DNA of 64,000 nt from an uncultured Clostridia bacterium (GTDB taxonomy: Bacteria; Bacillota; Clostridia; Oscillospirales; Oscillospiraceae): assembly GCA_947170435.1 (NCBI GenBank), contig CAMVTO010000001.1, positions 124,780 through 188,779 of the forward strand, read 5' to 3'. A program made the position numbers and the translations under genes. Shown here one piece after another: positions 54,079 to 62,304 of the stretch. A model generated the notes under the pieces. The model was not told the DNA's origin and searched no databases. It worked only from the letters and a program-made list of their open reading frames with translations. The stretch's first letter is position 1; each line of letters begins with the position of its first letter.

Positions 54079-54807
54079 TTGAGACAATTTCGTTACGCAC
54101 ACCGGGGGCTGCACGATCTTTCGCAGGGCATCCCCGAAAATTCGCTCCCCGCGTTCCGCCGCGCCGCTGGGCGGGGCTTCGGCGCGGAGCTGGACGTGCA
54201 TCTGCTCGTCGACGGCTCGCTGGCGGTGTTTCACGACTCCGATCTCCGGCGCATGACAGGGCAGGACGGCGTCATCGAGGAGCTGACCGCGGCACAGCTT
54301 GCCGAGTATAAGCTTGGCGGCACGGAGGAGACTATTCCGCAGCTTTATCAGGTGCTGGAGCTGTTCGACCGCGCCAAGCTGCCGCTGGTTGTGGAGCTGA
54401 AAAGCTACAAAAACAACTTTGCGGCCCTCGCCGCGCGGACGGTGGAGGAGCTGGACAAGTACGGCGCGCCGTACGTCATGGAATCCTTCGATCCGCGCTG
54501 CCTGCTGTGGCTGCGGAAAAACCGCCCGGAGATCATCCGTGGTCAGCTTTCGCAGGACTTCATCCACGGCGATCATTCCGGCATGGGCGAAAAGGCGGAT
54601 CGGCTGCTGACGCACATGGCGTTCAATCGCTTCACCAAGCCCAATTTCGTGGCGTTCCGCTACGAGGATCGGGACTGCCCCAGCCTCCGCCGCGTCAAGC
54701 GGACACACAGCGCGGTGGTATTCTACTGGACGATCCGCTCGCGGGAGGATATGGAGACCGCCGAGGCCGAGGGCGCGCAGGTGATATTTGAGGGCTTTGT
54801 CCCATAA
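54079..54807 (+). CDS. Glycerophosphodiester phosphodiesterase family protein
   Basis: Hydrolyses glycerophosphodiesters to sn-glycerol-3-phosphate and an alcohol. The 242-residue protein has the GDPD TIM-barrel motifs: YAHRGLHD (catalytic His and Arg), ENSLPAFRRAAGRGFGAELDVHLLVDG (split Glu and Asp metal ligands) and AVFHDSDLRRMTG (second His). LVVELKSY and VMESFDPRCLLWL follow. No signal peptide is seen, so it is cytoplasmic, as in UgpQ-like enzymes. The start is TTG at 54079 after GAGG, 19 bp behind the MFS gene, with which it probably forms an operon. Its last codons (GGCTTTGTCCCATAA) are the start of a 102-bp tandem repeat. Confidence 0.92.
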   Translation: MRQFRYAHRGLHDLSQGIPENSLPAFRRAAGRGFGAELDVHLLVDGSLAVFHDSDLRRMTGQDGVIEELTAAQLAEYKLGGTEETIPQLYQVLELFDRAKLPLVVELKSYKNNFAALAARTVEELDKYGAPYVMESFDPRCLLWLRKNRPEIIRGQLSQDFIHGDHSGMGEKADRLLTHMAFNRFTKPNFVAFRYEDRDCPSLRRVKRTHSAVVFYWTIRSREDMETAEAEGAQVIFEGFVP

Positions 54808-55012
54808 CTTGTTATGGGACAAAGAATAGCCATGAATTTTCGGTTGCCGCGCAAGCGGCGAGAAAATTCGGCGATAAGTGACAAGCCGCTTTGCGGCTTT
54901 GTCCCATAACTTGTTATGGGACAAAGAATAGCCATGAATTTTCGGTTGCCGCGCAAGCGGCGAGAAAATTCGGCGATAAGTGACAAGCCGCTTTGCGGCT
55001 TTGTCCCATAAC
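54793..55012. repeat. 102-bp tandem repeat (2.16 identical copies) of palindromes, starting in the GDPD stop region
   Basis: Units 54793-54894 and 54895-54996 are identical, followed by 16 bases of a third (54997-55012). Each unit has three hairpins. The first is CTTTGTCCCATAAC-TT-GTTATGGGACAAAG, whose first arm is the end of the GDPD gene. The second is GAATTTTC...GAAAATTC with a GGTT-GCCGC-GCAA-GCGGC-GA centre. The third is AAGCCGC-TTT-GCGGCTT. The period is a multiple of three, which keeps long spurious frames open on the minus strand. Confidence 0.93.
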
Positions 55013-55049
55013 AATTTAGAAGAAGAACAACAGGAAAGAGGAAAGCAAC

Positions 55050-55934
55050 ATGGCTGAAACCACGCCGAAGAGGCACTGGGGGGATCGCAAAGATGCGACG
55101 CTGCTGCGCAAGGCGGACTCGATGCATTTCATCATGGGCGTCGTCTACCCCAACCGCCCCGACAACGAGGCGTACATCTCCGAGCGCATCGACCTGACCG
55201 CAATCAAGGAATACTTAGCGAAGAAGAATGTCGAGGGCATCGACTTCAAATACACCTTCTTCCATGTGATCCTGACCGGCCTGCTCAAGACGATCACGCT
55301 GCGCCCGAAGCTCAATCGCTTCTATAAGAACGAAAACTACTACCAGCGGCACGAGATCACCGCCGGTTTTACCATGAAGAAGAAGTTCGACGATCACGCC
55401 GAGGAGGGGCTCGCCTTCATCCACGGCAAGCCGGACGCCACCATTGACAGCATCCACGATGAGATCCGCGACCAGGTCACGGGCTACCGCGGCGGCAAGC
55501 ACGACAATACCGGCGACGCGATGGATCTCTTCAACAGCCTGCCCCGCTGGCTCAGCAAGACGATCGTCCACTTTCTTATGTGGATGGACAAGCACGGCTG
55601 GGTACCGCAGAGCCTGATTGCCAACGACGCCAACTACGCCAGCGTTTTTATCACCAACCTCGGCTCGATCAAGCTCAAGTGCGGTTATCACCACCTCTCC
55701 ACCTGGGGCACGACTTCGCTGTTCGTTGTCATCGGGGAGAAGAAGTGGTCGCCGCTTTATGATGAGCACGGCCTTGTGAAGATGTACGAGTCGCTGGACA
55801 TCGGCCTGACCGTCGACGAGCGCATTGCCGACGGCTATTACTACTCCAAGAGTGTCCGCCTGCTCAAGTATCTGCTCGAGCATCCTGAGGAGCTGGAAAA
55901 ACCGCTGAGTGCGGAAGTTGATTTTGAAAAGTGA
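55050..55934 (+). CDS. CAT/2-oxoacid dehydrogenase E2-like acyltransferase without the usual catalytic His
   Basis: A 294-residue protein with the fold of chloramphenicol acetyltransferase and E2 catalytic domains but no lipoyl or E1/E3-binding domain. The landmarks are FKYTFFHVILTGLLKTITLRP, FITNLGSIKLKCGYHH and VDERIADGYYYSKSV. In active E2/CAT enzymes the last motif is HxxxDG; here the His position is Glu257 (DERIADG, 256-262), while a His pair (214-215) lies in a loop nearby. The family is widespread in Clostridia to my knowledge and is usually named E2 by similarity. It ends 13 bp before an acyl-CoA ligase gene, so it may use that enzyme's acyl-CoA as donor. Acceptor unknown. Confidence 0.75.
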   Translation: MAETTPKRHWGDRKDATLLRKADSMHFIMGVVYPNRPDNEAYISERIDLTAIKEYLAKKNVEGIDFKYTFFHVILTGLLKTITLRPKLNRFYKNENYYQRHEITAGFTMKKKFDDHAEEGLAFIHGKPDATIDSIHDEIRDQVTGYRGGKHDNTGDAMDLFNSLPRWLSKTIVHFLMWMDKHGWVPQSLIANDANYASVFITNLGSIKLKCGYHHLSTWGTTSLFVVIGEKKWSPLYDEHGLVKMYESLDIGLTVDERIADGYYYSKSVRLLKYLLEHPEELEKPLSAEVDFEK

Positions 55935-55947
55935 GGAAGGTTTTGAA

Positions 55948-57672
55948 ATGAGTCAGATCACAGCAAAGACCCCGTGGAAGGATTTTATGGGTGAGGTTCC
56001 CATGCACCTGGATTACTTCGAAGGTTCCATGTTCGAGGCGGTGGAAAAGGTCGCCAAGCAATACCCCAATCAGATCGCCTTTGACTTTATGGGCAAGTCT
56101 ACCACTTACCGCCAGATGATCATGGAGATCGAGCGCTGCGCCAAGGCGCTCAAGACCATCGGTATCCGCGAGAATGACAAGGTCACCATTGCCATGCCCA
56201 ACTGCCCGCAGGCGATCTTTTTGTTCTACGCCGTCAACCTCGTCGGCGCCATCGCCAACATGATCCACCCGCTGAGCGCGGAAAAGGAGATCGAGTTCTA
56301 CCTGAACGAATCCGAAAGCGTGCTCGCCATTACGCTGGATCAGTTCTATGACAAGTTTGAGCGCATCCGCCAGAACACCAAGGTGGTGAACATCGTCATC
56401 GCCTCTGTCAAGGACGCGCTGAGCAAGCCCATCAAGGCGGGCTATATGCTCACCGCGGGGCGTAAGATCGAAAAGATCCCCGCCGACGCGCCGGTGCTGA
56501 TGTGGAAGGACTTCCTGCGGCTTTCCCGCTCCTGCTTCTACAAGACCTACAAGGTCGAGCGCCACGGCAGCGATCCCGCCGTGATCCTCTATTCCGGCGG
56601 CACCACCGGTACCACCAAGGGCATCGTGCTCACCAACCGCAACTTCAACGCGCTCGGTCAGCAGATCGTGGCGACGAATCCGATGTTCCGCCCTGGCGAT
56701 AAGATGCTCGCCGCTATGCCGCTGTTCCACGGCTTCGGCCTCGGCGTCTGCGTTCACTCCATGCTCTCGCAGGGCGGCCGCTGCATCCTGATTCCGCGCT
56801 TCACACCCAAGTCCTACGCCAAGCAGATCACCAAGTACCGCTGCAACTTCATCGCCGGCGTTCCCACGCTCTACGAGGCGCTGCTGCGCTTGCCGGGCAT
56901 GGAGCGCGCCGACTTCTCCAGCCTCAAGGGCGTGTTCTCCGGCGGCGACAGTCTGAGCATCGAGCTCAAGAAGAAGTTTGACAAGTTCCTCTATGACCAC
57001 AAGGCGGTCATTCAGGTGCGCGAGGGCTACGGCACCACCGAGACTGTCACTGCCTGCTGCCTTACCCCGCCGCACATGCATAAGGAGGGCAGCATCGGCA
57101 TCCCATTCCCCGACACCTATATCAAGATCGTCGAGCCGGGCACGGACAAGGAGCTGCCCTACGGCGAGGAGGGCGAGATCCTGCTTGCCGGTCCCACCGT
57201 CATGAAGGAGTACATGAAGCACCCCGACGAGACGGCAAACACGCTGCGCACCCATGCCGACGGCCTAACCTGGGTCTACACCGGTGACCTCGGCAGCATG
57301 GACAGCGAGGGCTTTGTGTTCTTTAAGGGCCGCGCCAAGCGCATGATCATCTCGTCCGGCTACAACGTCTATCCCGCGCAGATCGAGAACATTATCGACG
57401 CCCACGAGGCGGTGCAGATGAGCTGCGTCATCGGCGTGCCCGACGCGTATAAGATGCAGAAGGTCAAGGCGTTCGTGAAGCTCAACCCAGGCTTTGAGGC
57501 GAACGACGAGACCAAGCAGGCGATCCTTGCCCATTGCGCCAAGCATGTGGCAAAGTACGCCATGCCCTACGACGTGGAGTTCCGCGACGAGCTGCCCAAG
57601 ACGCTGGTCGGCAAGGTGGCGTATCGCATTTTGGAGGAAGAGGAGCTTGCCAAGATCGCACAGGCGAGCTAA
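55948..57672 (+). CDS. AMP-binding acyl-CoA synthetase (fatty-acid-CoA ligase type)
   Basis: Activates a carboxylic acid, probably a fatty acid, through an acyl-adenylate to its CoA thioester. The 574-residue protein has the ANL-superfamily motifs: P-loop ILYSGGTTGTTKGIVLTNRN (about 213-232), GYGTTETVT, YTGDLGSMDSEGFVFFKGRAKRMI with the hinge region, and NVYPAQIE. The C-terminal catalytic lysine Lys556 is in VGKVAYR. The ATG at 55948 was chosen over an in-frame start 39 bases upstream because GAGGAAGG precedes it. It sits between the E2-like acyltransferase (13 bp) and galactokinase (18 bp) in one transcript. Confidence 0.92.
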   Translation: MSQITAKTPWKDFMGEVPMHLDYFEGSMFEAVEKVAKQYPNQIAFDFMGKSTTYRQMIMEIERCAKALKTIGIRENDKVTIAMPNCPQAIFLFYAVNLVGAIANMIHPLSAEKEIEFYLNESESVLAITLDQFYDKFERIRQNTKVVNIVIASVKDALSKPIKAGYMLTAGRKIEKIPADAPVLMWKDFLRLSRSCFYKTYKVERHGSDPAVILYSGGTTGTTKGIVLTNRNFNALGQQIVATNPMFRPGDKMLAAMPLFHGFGLGVCVHSMLSQGGRCILIPRFTPKSYAKQITKYRCNFIAGVPTLYEALLRLPGMERADFSSLKGVFSGGDSLSIELKKKFDKFLYDHKAVIQVREGYGTTETVTACCLTPPHMHKEGSIGIPFPDTYIKIVEPGTDKELPYGEEGEILLAGPTVMKEYMKHPDETANTLRTHADGLTWVYTGDLGSMDSEGFVFFKGRAKRMIISSGYNVYPAQIENIIDAHEAVQMSCVIGVPDAYKMQKVKAFVKLNPGFEANDETKQAILAHCAKHVAKYAMPYDVEFRDELPKTLVGKVAYRILEEEELAKIAQAS

Positions 57673-57690
57673 CGCAGATCGGAGGAAACG

Positions 57691-58971
57691 ATGCACGCAA
57701 AGGAATTGCTCAGCGCCCTCTATGACGGGCGGTTTGACGACGCCCTGCGCCCGGTCTACGGGGCACAGGGACTCAAAACCGTGTACGGCCGCATTGAGTC
57801 GGTGGTGCACGGCTTCTGCCAGAACTTTGACCCGAACGAGACTTGCGATGTAACGGTGTTCAGCGCACCGGGGCGCACGGAGCTGGGCGGCAATCACACC
57901 GACCACCAGCACGGTTGTGGCCTTGCCGGCAGTGTGGACATGGATACGCTGGCCTGCGTTGCCCGCTGTGATGAGCCGACGATCTGTGTGCTCTCCAAGG
58001 GCCACAACCCCGTGCGCGTGGATCTGCACGACACCGAGATACATACGTCGGAGCTGAGCAGCTCGTCCGCGCTGGTGCGCGGCGTGGCGGTGCGGCTGCG
58101 CGAGCTGGGCGGCGACGCGGGCGGCTTCAACGCCTACACCGAAACCCGTGTGCTGCGGGGCTCCGGCCTCTCCAGCTCCGCGGCGTTCGAGGTGTTGATC
58201 GGGCAGATCATCAACCAGCTCTTCTGCGGCGGGAGGTTCAACTCCACCGACCTCGCCAAGGTTGGGCAGTACGCCGAGAACGTCTATTACGGCAAGCCCT
58301 GCGGATTGCTGGATCAGATGGCCTGTGCCACCGGCGGCGTGGTCGCCATTGACTTTGCCGATCCCCAGAACCCTGACGTACAGCGCTGCGCGGTGGATTT
58401 TGCCGGGGAGGGCTACGCCCTGGTCATCATTGACAGCGGCGCCAACCACTCTGACCTGGATGGCGAGTATGCCGCCATCACGCAGGAGATGGGCGCTGTG
58501 GCGCAGTTCTTTGGCAAGAGCGTGCTGCATGAGGTGGACGAAGCGGAATTTCTCCGCCGCGAGGACGAGGTGCGCAGCGCCCTCGGCGAGCGCCCGGTGC
58601 TCCGCGCGGAACATTTCTTCGCCGAGACCAAGCGCGCCGAAGCGCAGTACGCGGCGCTCAAGCGCGGCGATTTTGCGCTCTATCTGGCGCTGGTACGCGA
58701 GTCCGGGGAATCCTCGGAAACCAAGCTGCAAAACGTGTCCGTTGCTCGCCCGGACGGTGACCGGCTGCTGCGGGTGATCCGCCGCGCGCGGGAGCTGGCC
58801 GGCCCCACGGGCGCGGCGCGTGTCCACGGCGGCGGCTTCGCCGGCACGGCGCAGGCGTATGTGCCGCGCGGGCAACTGGAAGACTTTGTGAGCGCCATCG
58901 AGGGCGAGTTCGGCGAGGGCTGCTGCCATATCGTGCAGATCCGCAACGTCGGCGGCGTACAGCTGATATAA
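57691..58971 (+). CDS. galK: Galactokinase (GHMP kinase family)
   Basis: Phosphorylates galactose at C1, or a related sugar. The 426-residue protein has the galactokinase signature in the form APGRTELGGNHTDHQHG (the classical GRxNLxGEHTDY), the GHMP phosphate loop LRGSGLSSSAAFEV, and a C-terminal ARVHGGGFAGTAQAYV. GLLDQMACATGG contains the catalytic Asp region. The N-terminus is about 40 residues longer than in E. coli GalK. The variant signature is common in Firmicutes proteins annotated galactokinase, and other hexose substrates remain possible. It ends the operon with ychF-side genes; no galT or galE is nearby, which is odd for a Leloir enzyme. Confidence 0.87.
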   Translation: MHAKELLSALYDGRFDDALRPVYGAQGLKTVYGRIESVVHGFCQNFDPNETCDVTVFSAPGRTELGGNHTDHQHGCGLAGSVDMDTLACVARCDEPTICVLSKGHNPVRVDLHDTEIHTSELSSSSALVRGVAVRLRELGGDAGGFNAYTETRVLRGSGLSSSAAFEVLIGQIINQLFCGGRFNSTDLAKVGQYAENVYYGKPCGLLDQMACATGGVVAIDFADPQNPDVQRCAVDFAGEGYALVIIDSGANHSDLDGEYAAITQEMGAVAQFFGKSVLHEVDEAEFLRREDEVRSALGERPVLRAEHFFAETKRAEAQYAALKRGDFALYLALVRESGESSETKLQNVSVARPDGDRLLRVIRRARELAGPTGAARVHGGGFAGTAQAYVPRGQLEDFVSAIEGEFGEGCCHIVQIRNVGGVQLI

Positions 58972-58972
58972 A

Positions 58973-59008
58973 CAAAAAAAGGTTCCGCCAATCGGCGGAA
59001 CCTTTTAG
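58973..59008. terminator. Bidirectional terminator between galK and the cysteine-rich membrane protein gene
   Basis: GGTTCCGCC-AATC-GGCGGAACC (58981-59002) is flanked by A7 on one side and TTTT on the other. The minus-strand stop codon (59007-59005) lies in its flank. Confidence 0.9.
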
Positions 59009-59724
59009 CTTTTGGGGTATTTGCGGTGCAGCTCGTGTTTTTTGATGACGCACATCTTGTCCGTACAGTTCTCACAGGCGAGAAAGGCGTTGGTCTCCTC
59101 CACAAAGCGCTCAGGATGCTTGTAATAAGTGACCTCCCAAAGGACGGTGCACACCAGTGCGAGACCAACCACGCTCCACGACCAGAAGTGCGGGATGAAG
59201 ATCAGCGGCGTCGCGATCATAATGGTGCCCCAGGCGAAGATGCGGCAGGTGACGCAGCACTTGTTTTTCATCACCAGCTTCTGAAACGGGCAGTAGAACA
59301 TGATGCAGATGAGGTCGGAGAGGTAGTAGAACGTCGCGAGCAGTACCAGCGTGGGCACACCGATGATTCCACGCAGATAGAGCACCAGAAACACCAGATT
59401 CAGCGCGATCCACAGCAGCGCCACGCGCGTTGCGCCGAGGTCCAGGCGGGTGAGGCGCGTGCGCAGCCGCAGGTTGTCCGCGATGGTCTCAATGCGGTCA
59501 AAGTACTGCGGGAACTGCTTGAGGCACCCGCGGCTGACGCGGGAGTGCGGCGAGAGCTGGAGCGCGAAGGAGACGATGAAAAACAGCCACAGCAGGTTGA
59601 CGGGGTGCAGCAGCGCCTGGTTTTTCGTGAAGTCCAGTGCGGAGCGATTGGTGAGAAACGTGACAAATACGCACACCAGCACCAGCGCGCGGAAGAGAAA
59701 ACGCACCAGATAGGAGCGCAGCAT
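59005..59724 (-). CDS. Membrane protein of unknown function with a C-terminal cysteine cluster
   Basis: A 239-residue protein I do not recognise. About six hydrophobic segments are visible (FLFRALVLVCVFVTFL, LLWLFFIVSFALQL, VALLWIALNLVFLVLYL, TLVLLATFYYLSDLICIMF, IFAWGTIMIATPLIFIPHF, WSVVGLALVCTVLWEVTY). Cysteines cluster in two cytoplasmic-looking places: CPF and KCCVTC in the last loop, and ACENCTDKMC in the C-terminal tail, a spacing that could bind zinc or an Fe-S cluster. It lies 29 bp downstream of recG and ends at a shared terminator. Function is unknown; the pattern is reminiscent of redox or metal-sensing membrane proteins, without firm support. Confidence 0.8.
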   Translation of the reverse strand: MLRSYLVRFLFRALVLVCVFVTFLTNRSALDFTKNQALLHPVNLLWLFFIVSFALQLSPHSRVSRGCLKQFPQYFDRIETIADNLRLRTRLTRLDLGATRVALLWIALNLVFLVLYLRGIIGVPTLVLLATFYYLSDLICIMFYCPFQKLVMKNKCCVTCRIFAWGTIMIATPLIFIPHFWSWSVVGLALVCTVLWEVTYYKHPERFVEETNAFLACENCTDKMCVIKKHELHRKYPKS

Positions 59725-59753
59725 TTTTGTGGCGTTTTGCGTACAGGGTCACC

Positions 59754-61802
59754 TCAATTCATTGCTGTGGCGTTGAGTTCAAACAGTTCGTCGATCCGTC
59801 CGCGCAGCGCAGGGTGCGCCGTGAGATCGGGATCGGCTGCGATCAACTGCTCCGCGGCGGCGCGCGCCTGGTGCAGCAGCTCCATGTCGCAGGTGAGGTC
59901 TGCCACACGCAGCGATGGCAGGCCGTGCTGACGCGAGCCGAAGAAGTCGCCGGGGCCGCGAAGCTTCAGGTCTTCCTCGGCAATCTCGAAGCCGTTGCCG
60001 GTGCGGGTCATCACGGAAAGACGCTGGCGGTTGTCCTCGCCGGGGTTGTCGGAGACGAGAATGCAGTAGGATTTGTGCTGCCCGCGTCCCACACGCCCCC
60101 GCAGCTGATGGAGCTGCGAGAGGCCGAAGCACTCGGCGTTTTCAATCAACATCACCGAGGCGTTTGGCACGTCCACACCGACCTCGACGACCGTGGTGGA
60201 GACCAGAATATCAATTTCCCCGGCGGCGAAGGCGCGCATGACCGCATCCTTCTCCCGGGGCTTCATTTTGCCGTGGATGGGCGCCACCGTGAGATCGGGA
60301 AAGACCTCCTTTTGCAGCGTATCGGCGTAGGCGGTCACCGCCTTGCGCTCGTCAGCAAGCTCGTCGTTTTCCGCCACCATCGGGCATACGATGTACGCCT
60401 GCCGGCCTTCGGCGATCTGCTTGCGCAGGAAGTCGTAAATGCGCTTGTGATAGCTCGAATTCACCGCAAAGGTGTCGATGCTCTGACGGCCGGGGGGCAA
60501 CTCGTCGATGAGCGACACATCGAGGTCGCCGTAGATCATCAGCGCCAGCGTGCGGGGGATCGGCGTCGCGGACATCACCAGCAGGTGCGGATGGTCGCCC
60601 TTGGCACCAAGTGCCGCACGCTGATCCACGCCAAAGCGGTGCTGCTCGTCGGTCACGACGAGGCCCAGCTTCTGATACTGCACATCCGATGTGATGAGCG
60701 CGTGGGTGCCGATGGCAAGCGTGATCTCGCCGGAGGCCAGCTGCTCCAGAATGGAGCGGCGGGTTTTCGCGGTGGTGGAGGCGGTCAGCAGCGTGCAGCG
60801 CACACCAAAGCCCTCCAGCAGCGGAGCGAGAGTCTTGTAGTGCTGCTCCGCGAGGATCTCGGTCGGCACCATCAGCGCGGACTGCATCCCGTTTTGCGCC
60901 GCAAACCAGATCGCCGCTGCGGCGACCATCGTCTTGCCGGATCCAACGTCGCCCTGCACCAGTCGGTTCATCGGGCGCTCAGCGCACATATCCCGCACTG
61001 CGTCGTCAATGGCGCGCTTTTGGGCGTTTGTCAACGAAAAGGGGAGCGCGCCGTAGAACGGCGCGAGGTCGACGGGCTCGCACCTCTGCCCGGTCACGGC
61101 GCCGCGGCGTTCGCGCAGGAGCCGCATCCCCAGCGTCAGCAGGTACAGCTCTTCAAATACCAGCCGCCGCCGGGCGACGGCAAGCGCCTCGTCGTCCGCG
61201 GGAAAGTGGACGTTTTCGTAGGCGTAGCGGACGTGACAGAGCTGATACGCCTTGCGCGTGTCCTCGGGGAGAAAGTCGGTCAGATCACCGGCGCAGGCAT
61301 CCAGCCCCTGCCGCACGGCGCTCGCGAGCACGTTCTGGCTCACCCCGGCGGTCAGCGGATAGATGGGCACAATGCGGCCTGTGATGCGGTTTGCGCCCTC
61401 AGGCTCAAAAAGAGGATTCGTCATCTGCTTGCGCAGCAGATTGCCCTCCGCCTTGCCGTAAAAGACGTATTCCTCACCGATGTGAAAGCTGTTTTTGAGA
61501 TAGCTTTGGTTGAAATAGGTCAAATCGAGCGCAGCCGATTCATCCACAACACGGAGCTTGACGAGGTCAAGTCCTTTGCGGATATGGGAGAGCTTCGGCT
61601 CTGTGGCGACCACGGCGCGGACGCAGGCGTTCTCGCCGGGTACGAGATCGGCAATGCGCTGATACGCCCGCCGGTCCTCATAGGCGCGCGGGAAGTAGGA
61701 AATCAGCTCCCGCAGGTTGGTGATCCCCAGCTTTTGCAGGGATTTTGCCCGCTGCTCGCCAACGCCCTTGACGTAGCGCACGTCGGTTGACATGTCAGGC
61801 AT
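59754..61802 (-). CDS. recG: ATP-dependent DNA helicase RecG
   Basis: Remodels stalled forks and branched DNA. The 682-residue protein has the N-terminal wedge domain with OB fold (about 1-230; RYVKGVGEQRAKSLQKLGI, then CVRAVVATEPK). The helicase motifs are intact: GDVGSGKTMVAAAAIWFAA, ILAEQHY, the DEQH box in VVTDEQHRFGVDQRAAL, SATPIPRTLAL and QLHQLRGRVGRGQHKSYC. The C-terminal TRG-like motif region ends GDFFGSRQHGLPSLRVADL. The start at 61802 lies four bases from the dihydrofolate reductase stop; a second ATG nine bases inside is possible. Confidence 0.97.
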   Translation of the reverse strand: MPDMSTDVRYVKGVGEQRAKSLQKLGITNLRELISYFPRAYEDRRAYQRIADLVPGENACVRAVVATEPKLSHIRKGLDLVKLRVVDESAALDLTYFNQSYLKNSFHIGEEYVFYGKAEGNLLRKQMTNPLFEPEGANRITGRIVPIYPLTAGVSQNVLASAVRQGLDACAGDLTDFLPEDTRKAYQLCHVRYAYENVHFPADDEALAVARRRLVFEELYLLTLGMRLLRERRGAVTGQRCEPVDLAPFYGALPFSLTNAQKRAIDDAVRDMCAERPMNRLVQGDVGSGKTMVAAAAIWFAAQNGMQSALMVPTEILAEQHYKTLAPLLEGFGVRCTLLTASTTAKTRRSILEQLASGEITLAIGTHALITSDVQYQKLGLVVTDEQHRFGVDQRAALGAKGDHPHLLVMSATPIPRTLALMIYGDLDVSLIDELPPGRQSIDTFAVNSSYHKRIYDFLRKQIAEGRQAYIVCPMVAENDELADERKAVTAYADTLQKEVFPDLTVAPIHGKMKPREKDAVMRAFAAGEIDILVSTTVVEVGVDVPNASVMLIENAECFGLSQLHQLRGRVGRGQHKSYCILVSDNPGEDNRQRLSVMTRTGNGFEIAEEDLKLRGPGDFFGSRQHGLPSLRVADLTCDMELLHQARAAAEQLIAADPDLTAHPALRGRIDELFELNATAMN

Positions 61803-61806
61803 AGGG

Positions 61807-62280
61807 TTACTTCTTTACGTAGTCAATGTATTGGAACTTGAGGCCGTTTTCCTCCATGACCTCGCTCTCGGACTCCACTTGCCAGTCGGCATGCTTGTCG
61901 AGGTTGGGGAAAAAGCTGTCTGCCTTGGGAGCGGCAAAGACCTTCGTGGCACGGACGCGGTCAAAGTAGGGGCGCATCTGCGTGTAGACACTGGCGCCGC
62001 CGACCACAATGGCGTCGTCACCGGCGAGGACGACGGCCTCCTCCGGCGTGTGAGCCAGCTCTGCGCCCTCGATGGGCTCCTCGCTGTGGGTCAGGACGAT
62101 GTTGCGGCGCCCCGGCAGGGGCTTGCCGCCGGGAAAGGTCTTGAGCGTGCGGGAACCGTAGATGATTGTCTTGCCAAGGGTCAGCTCCTTAAAGCGCTTC
62201 ATATCGGCGGAGATGCGGAACAGCAGGTCGCCGTCGACGCCGATGCCCCAGTTTTCACTGACACAAACGATTGCTTGCAT
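61807..62280 (-). CDS. folA: Dihydrofolate reductase
   Basis: Reduces dihydrofolate to tetrahydrofolate with NADPH, regenerating the cofactor oxidised by ThyA, which is encoded just upstream. The 157-residue protein starts MQAIVCVSENWGIGVDGDLL (the Met20-loop region WGIG). The substrate helix ISADMKRFKELTLGK, the NADPH motif IYGSRTLKTFP and the late IVVGGASVYTQM glycine motif follow. Length is standard. It stands between thyA (24 bp) and recG (4 bp). Confidence 0.95.
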   Translation of the reverse strand: MQAIVCVSENWGIGVDGDLLFRISADMKRFKELTLGKTIIYGSRTLKTFPGGKPLPGRRNIVLTHSEEPIEGAELAHTPEEAVVLAGDDAIVVGGASVYTQMRPYFDRVRATKVFAAPKADSFFPNLDKHADWQVESESEVMEENGLKFQYIDYVKK

Positions 62281-62304
62281 ACAAAAGCCTCGCTTTTCTA
62301 ACGA

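Noticed and set aside
54793-55012. CRISPR array
   Set aside because: The 102-bp units are contiguous without spacers and contain palindromes far longer than CRISPR repeats; no cas genes are present.
53989-55014. Minus-strand frame containing the repeated peptide of the 102-bp units
   Set aside because: The unit length is a multiple of three, which keeps the frame open by chance; it is antisense to the GDPD gene and lacks a ribosome site.
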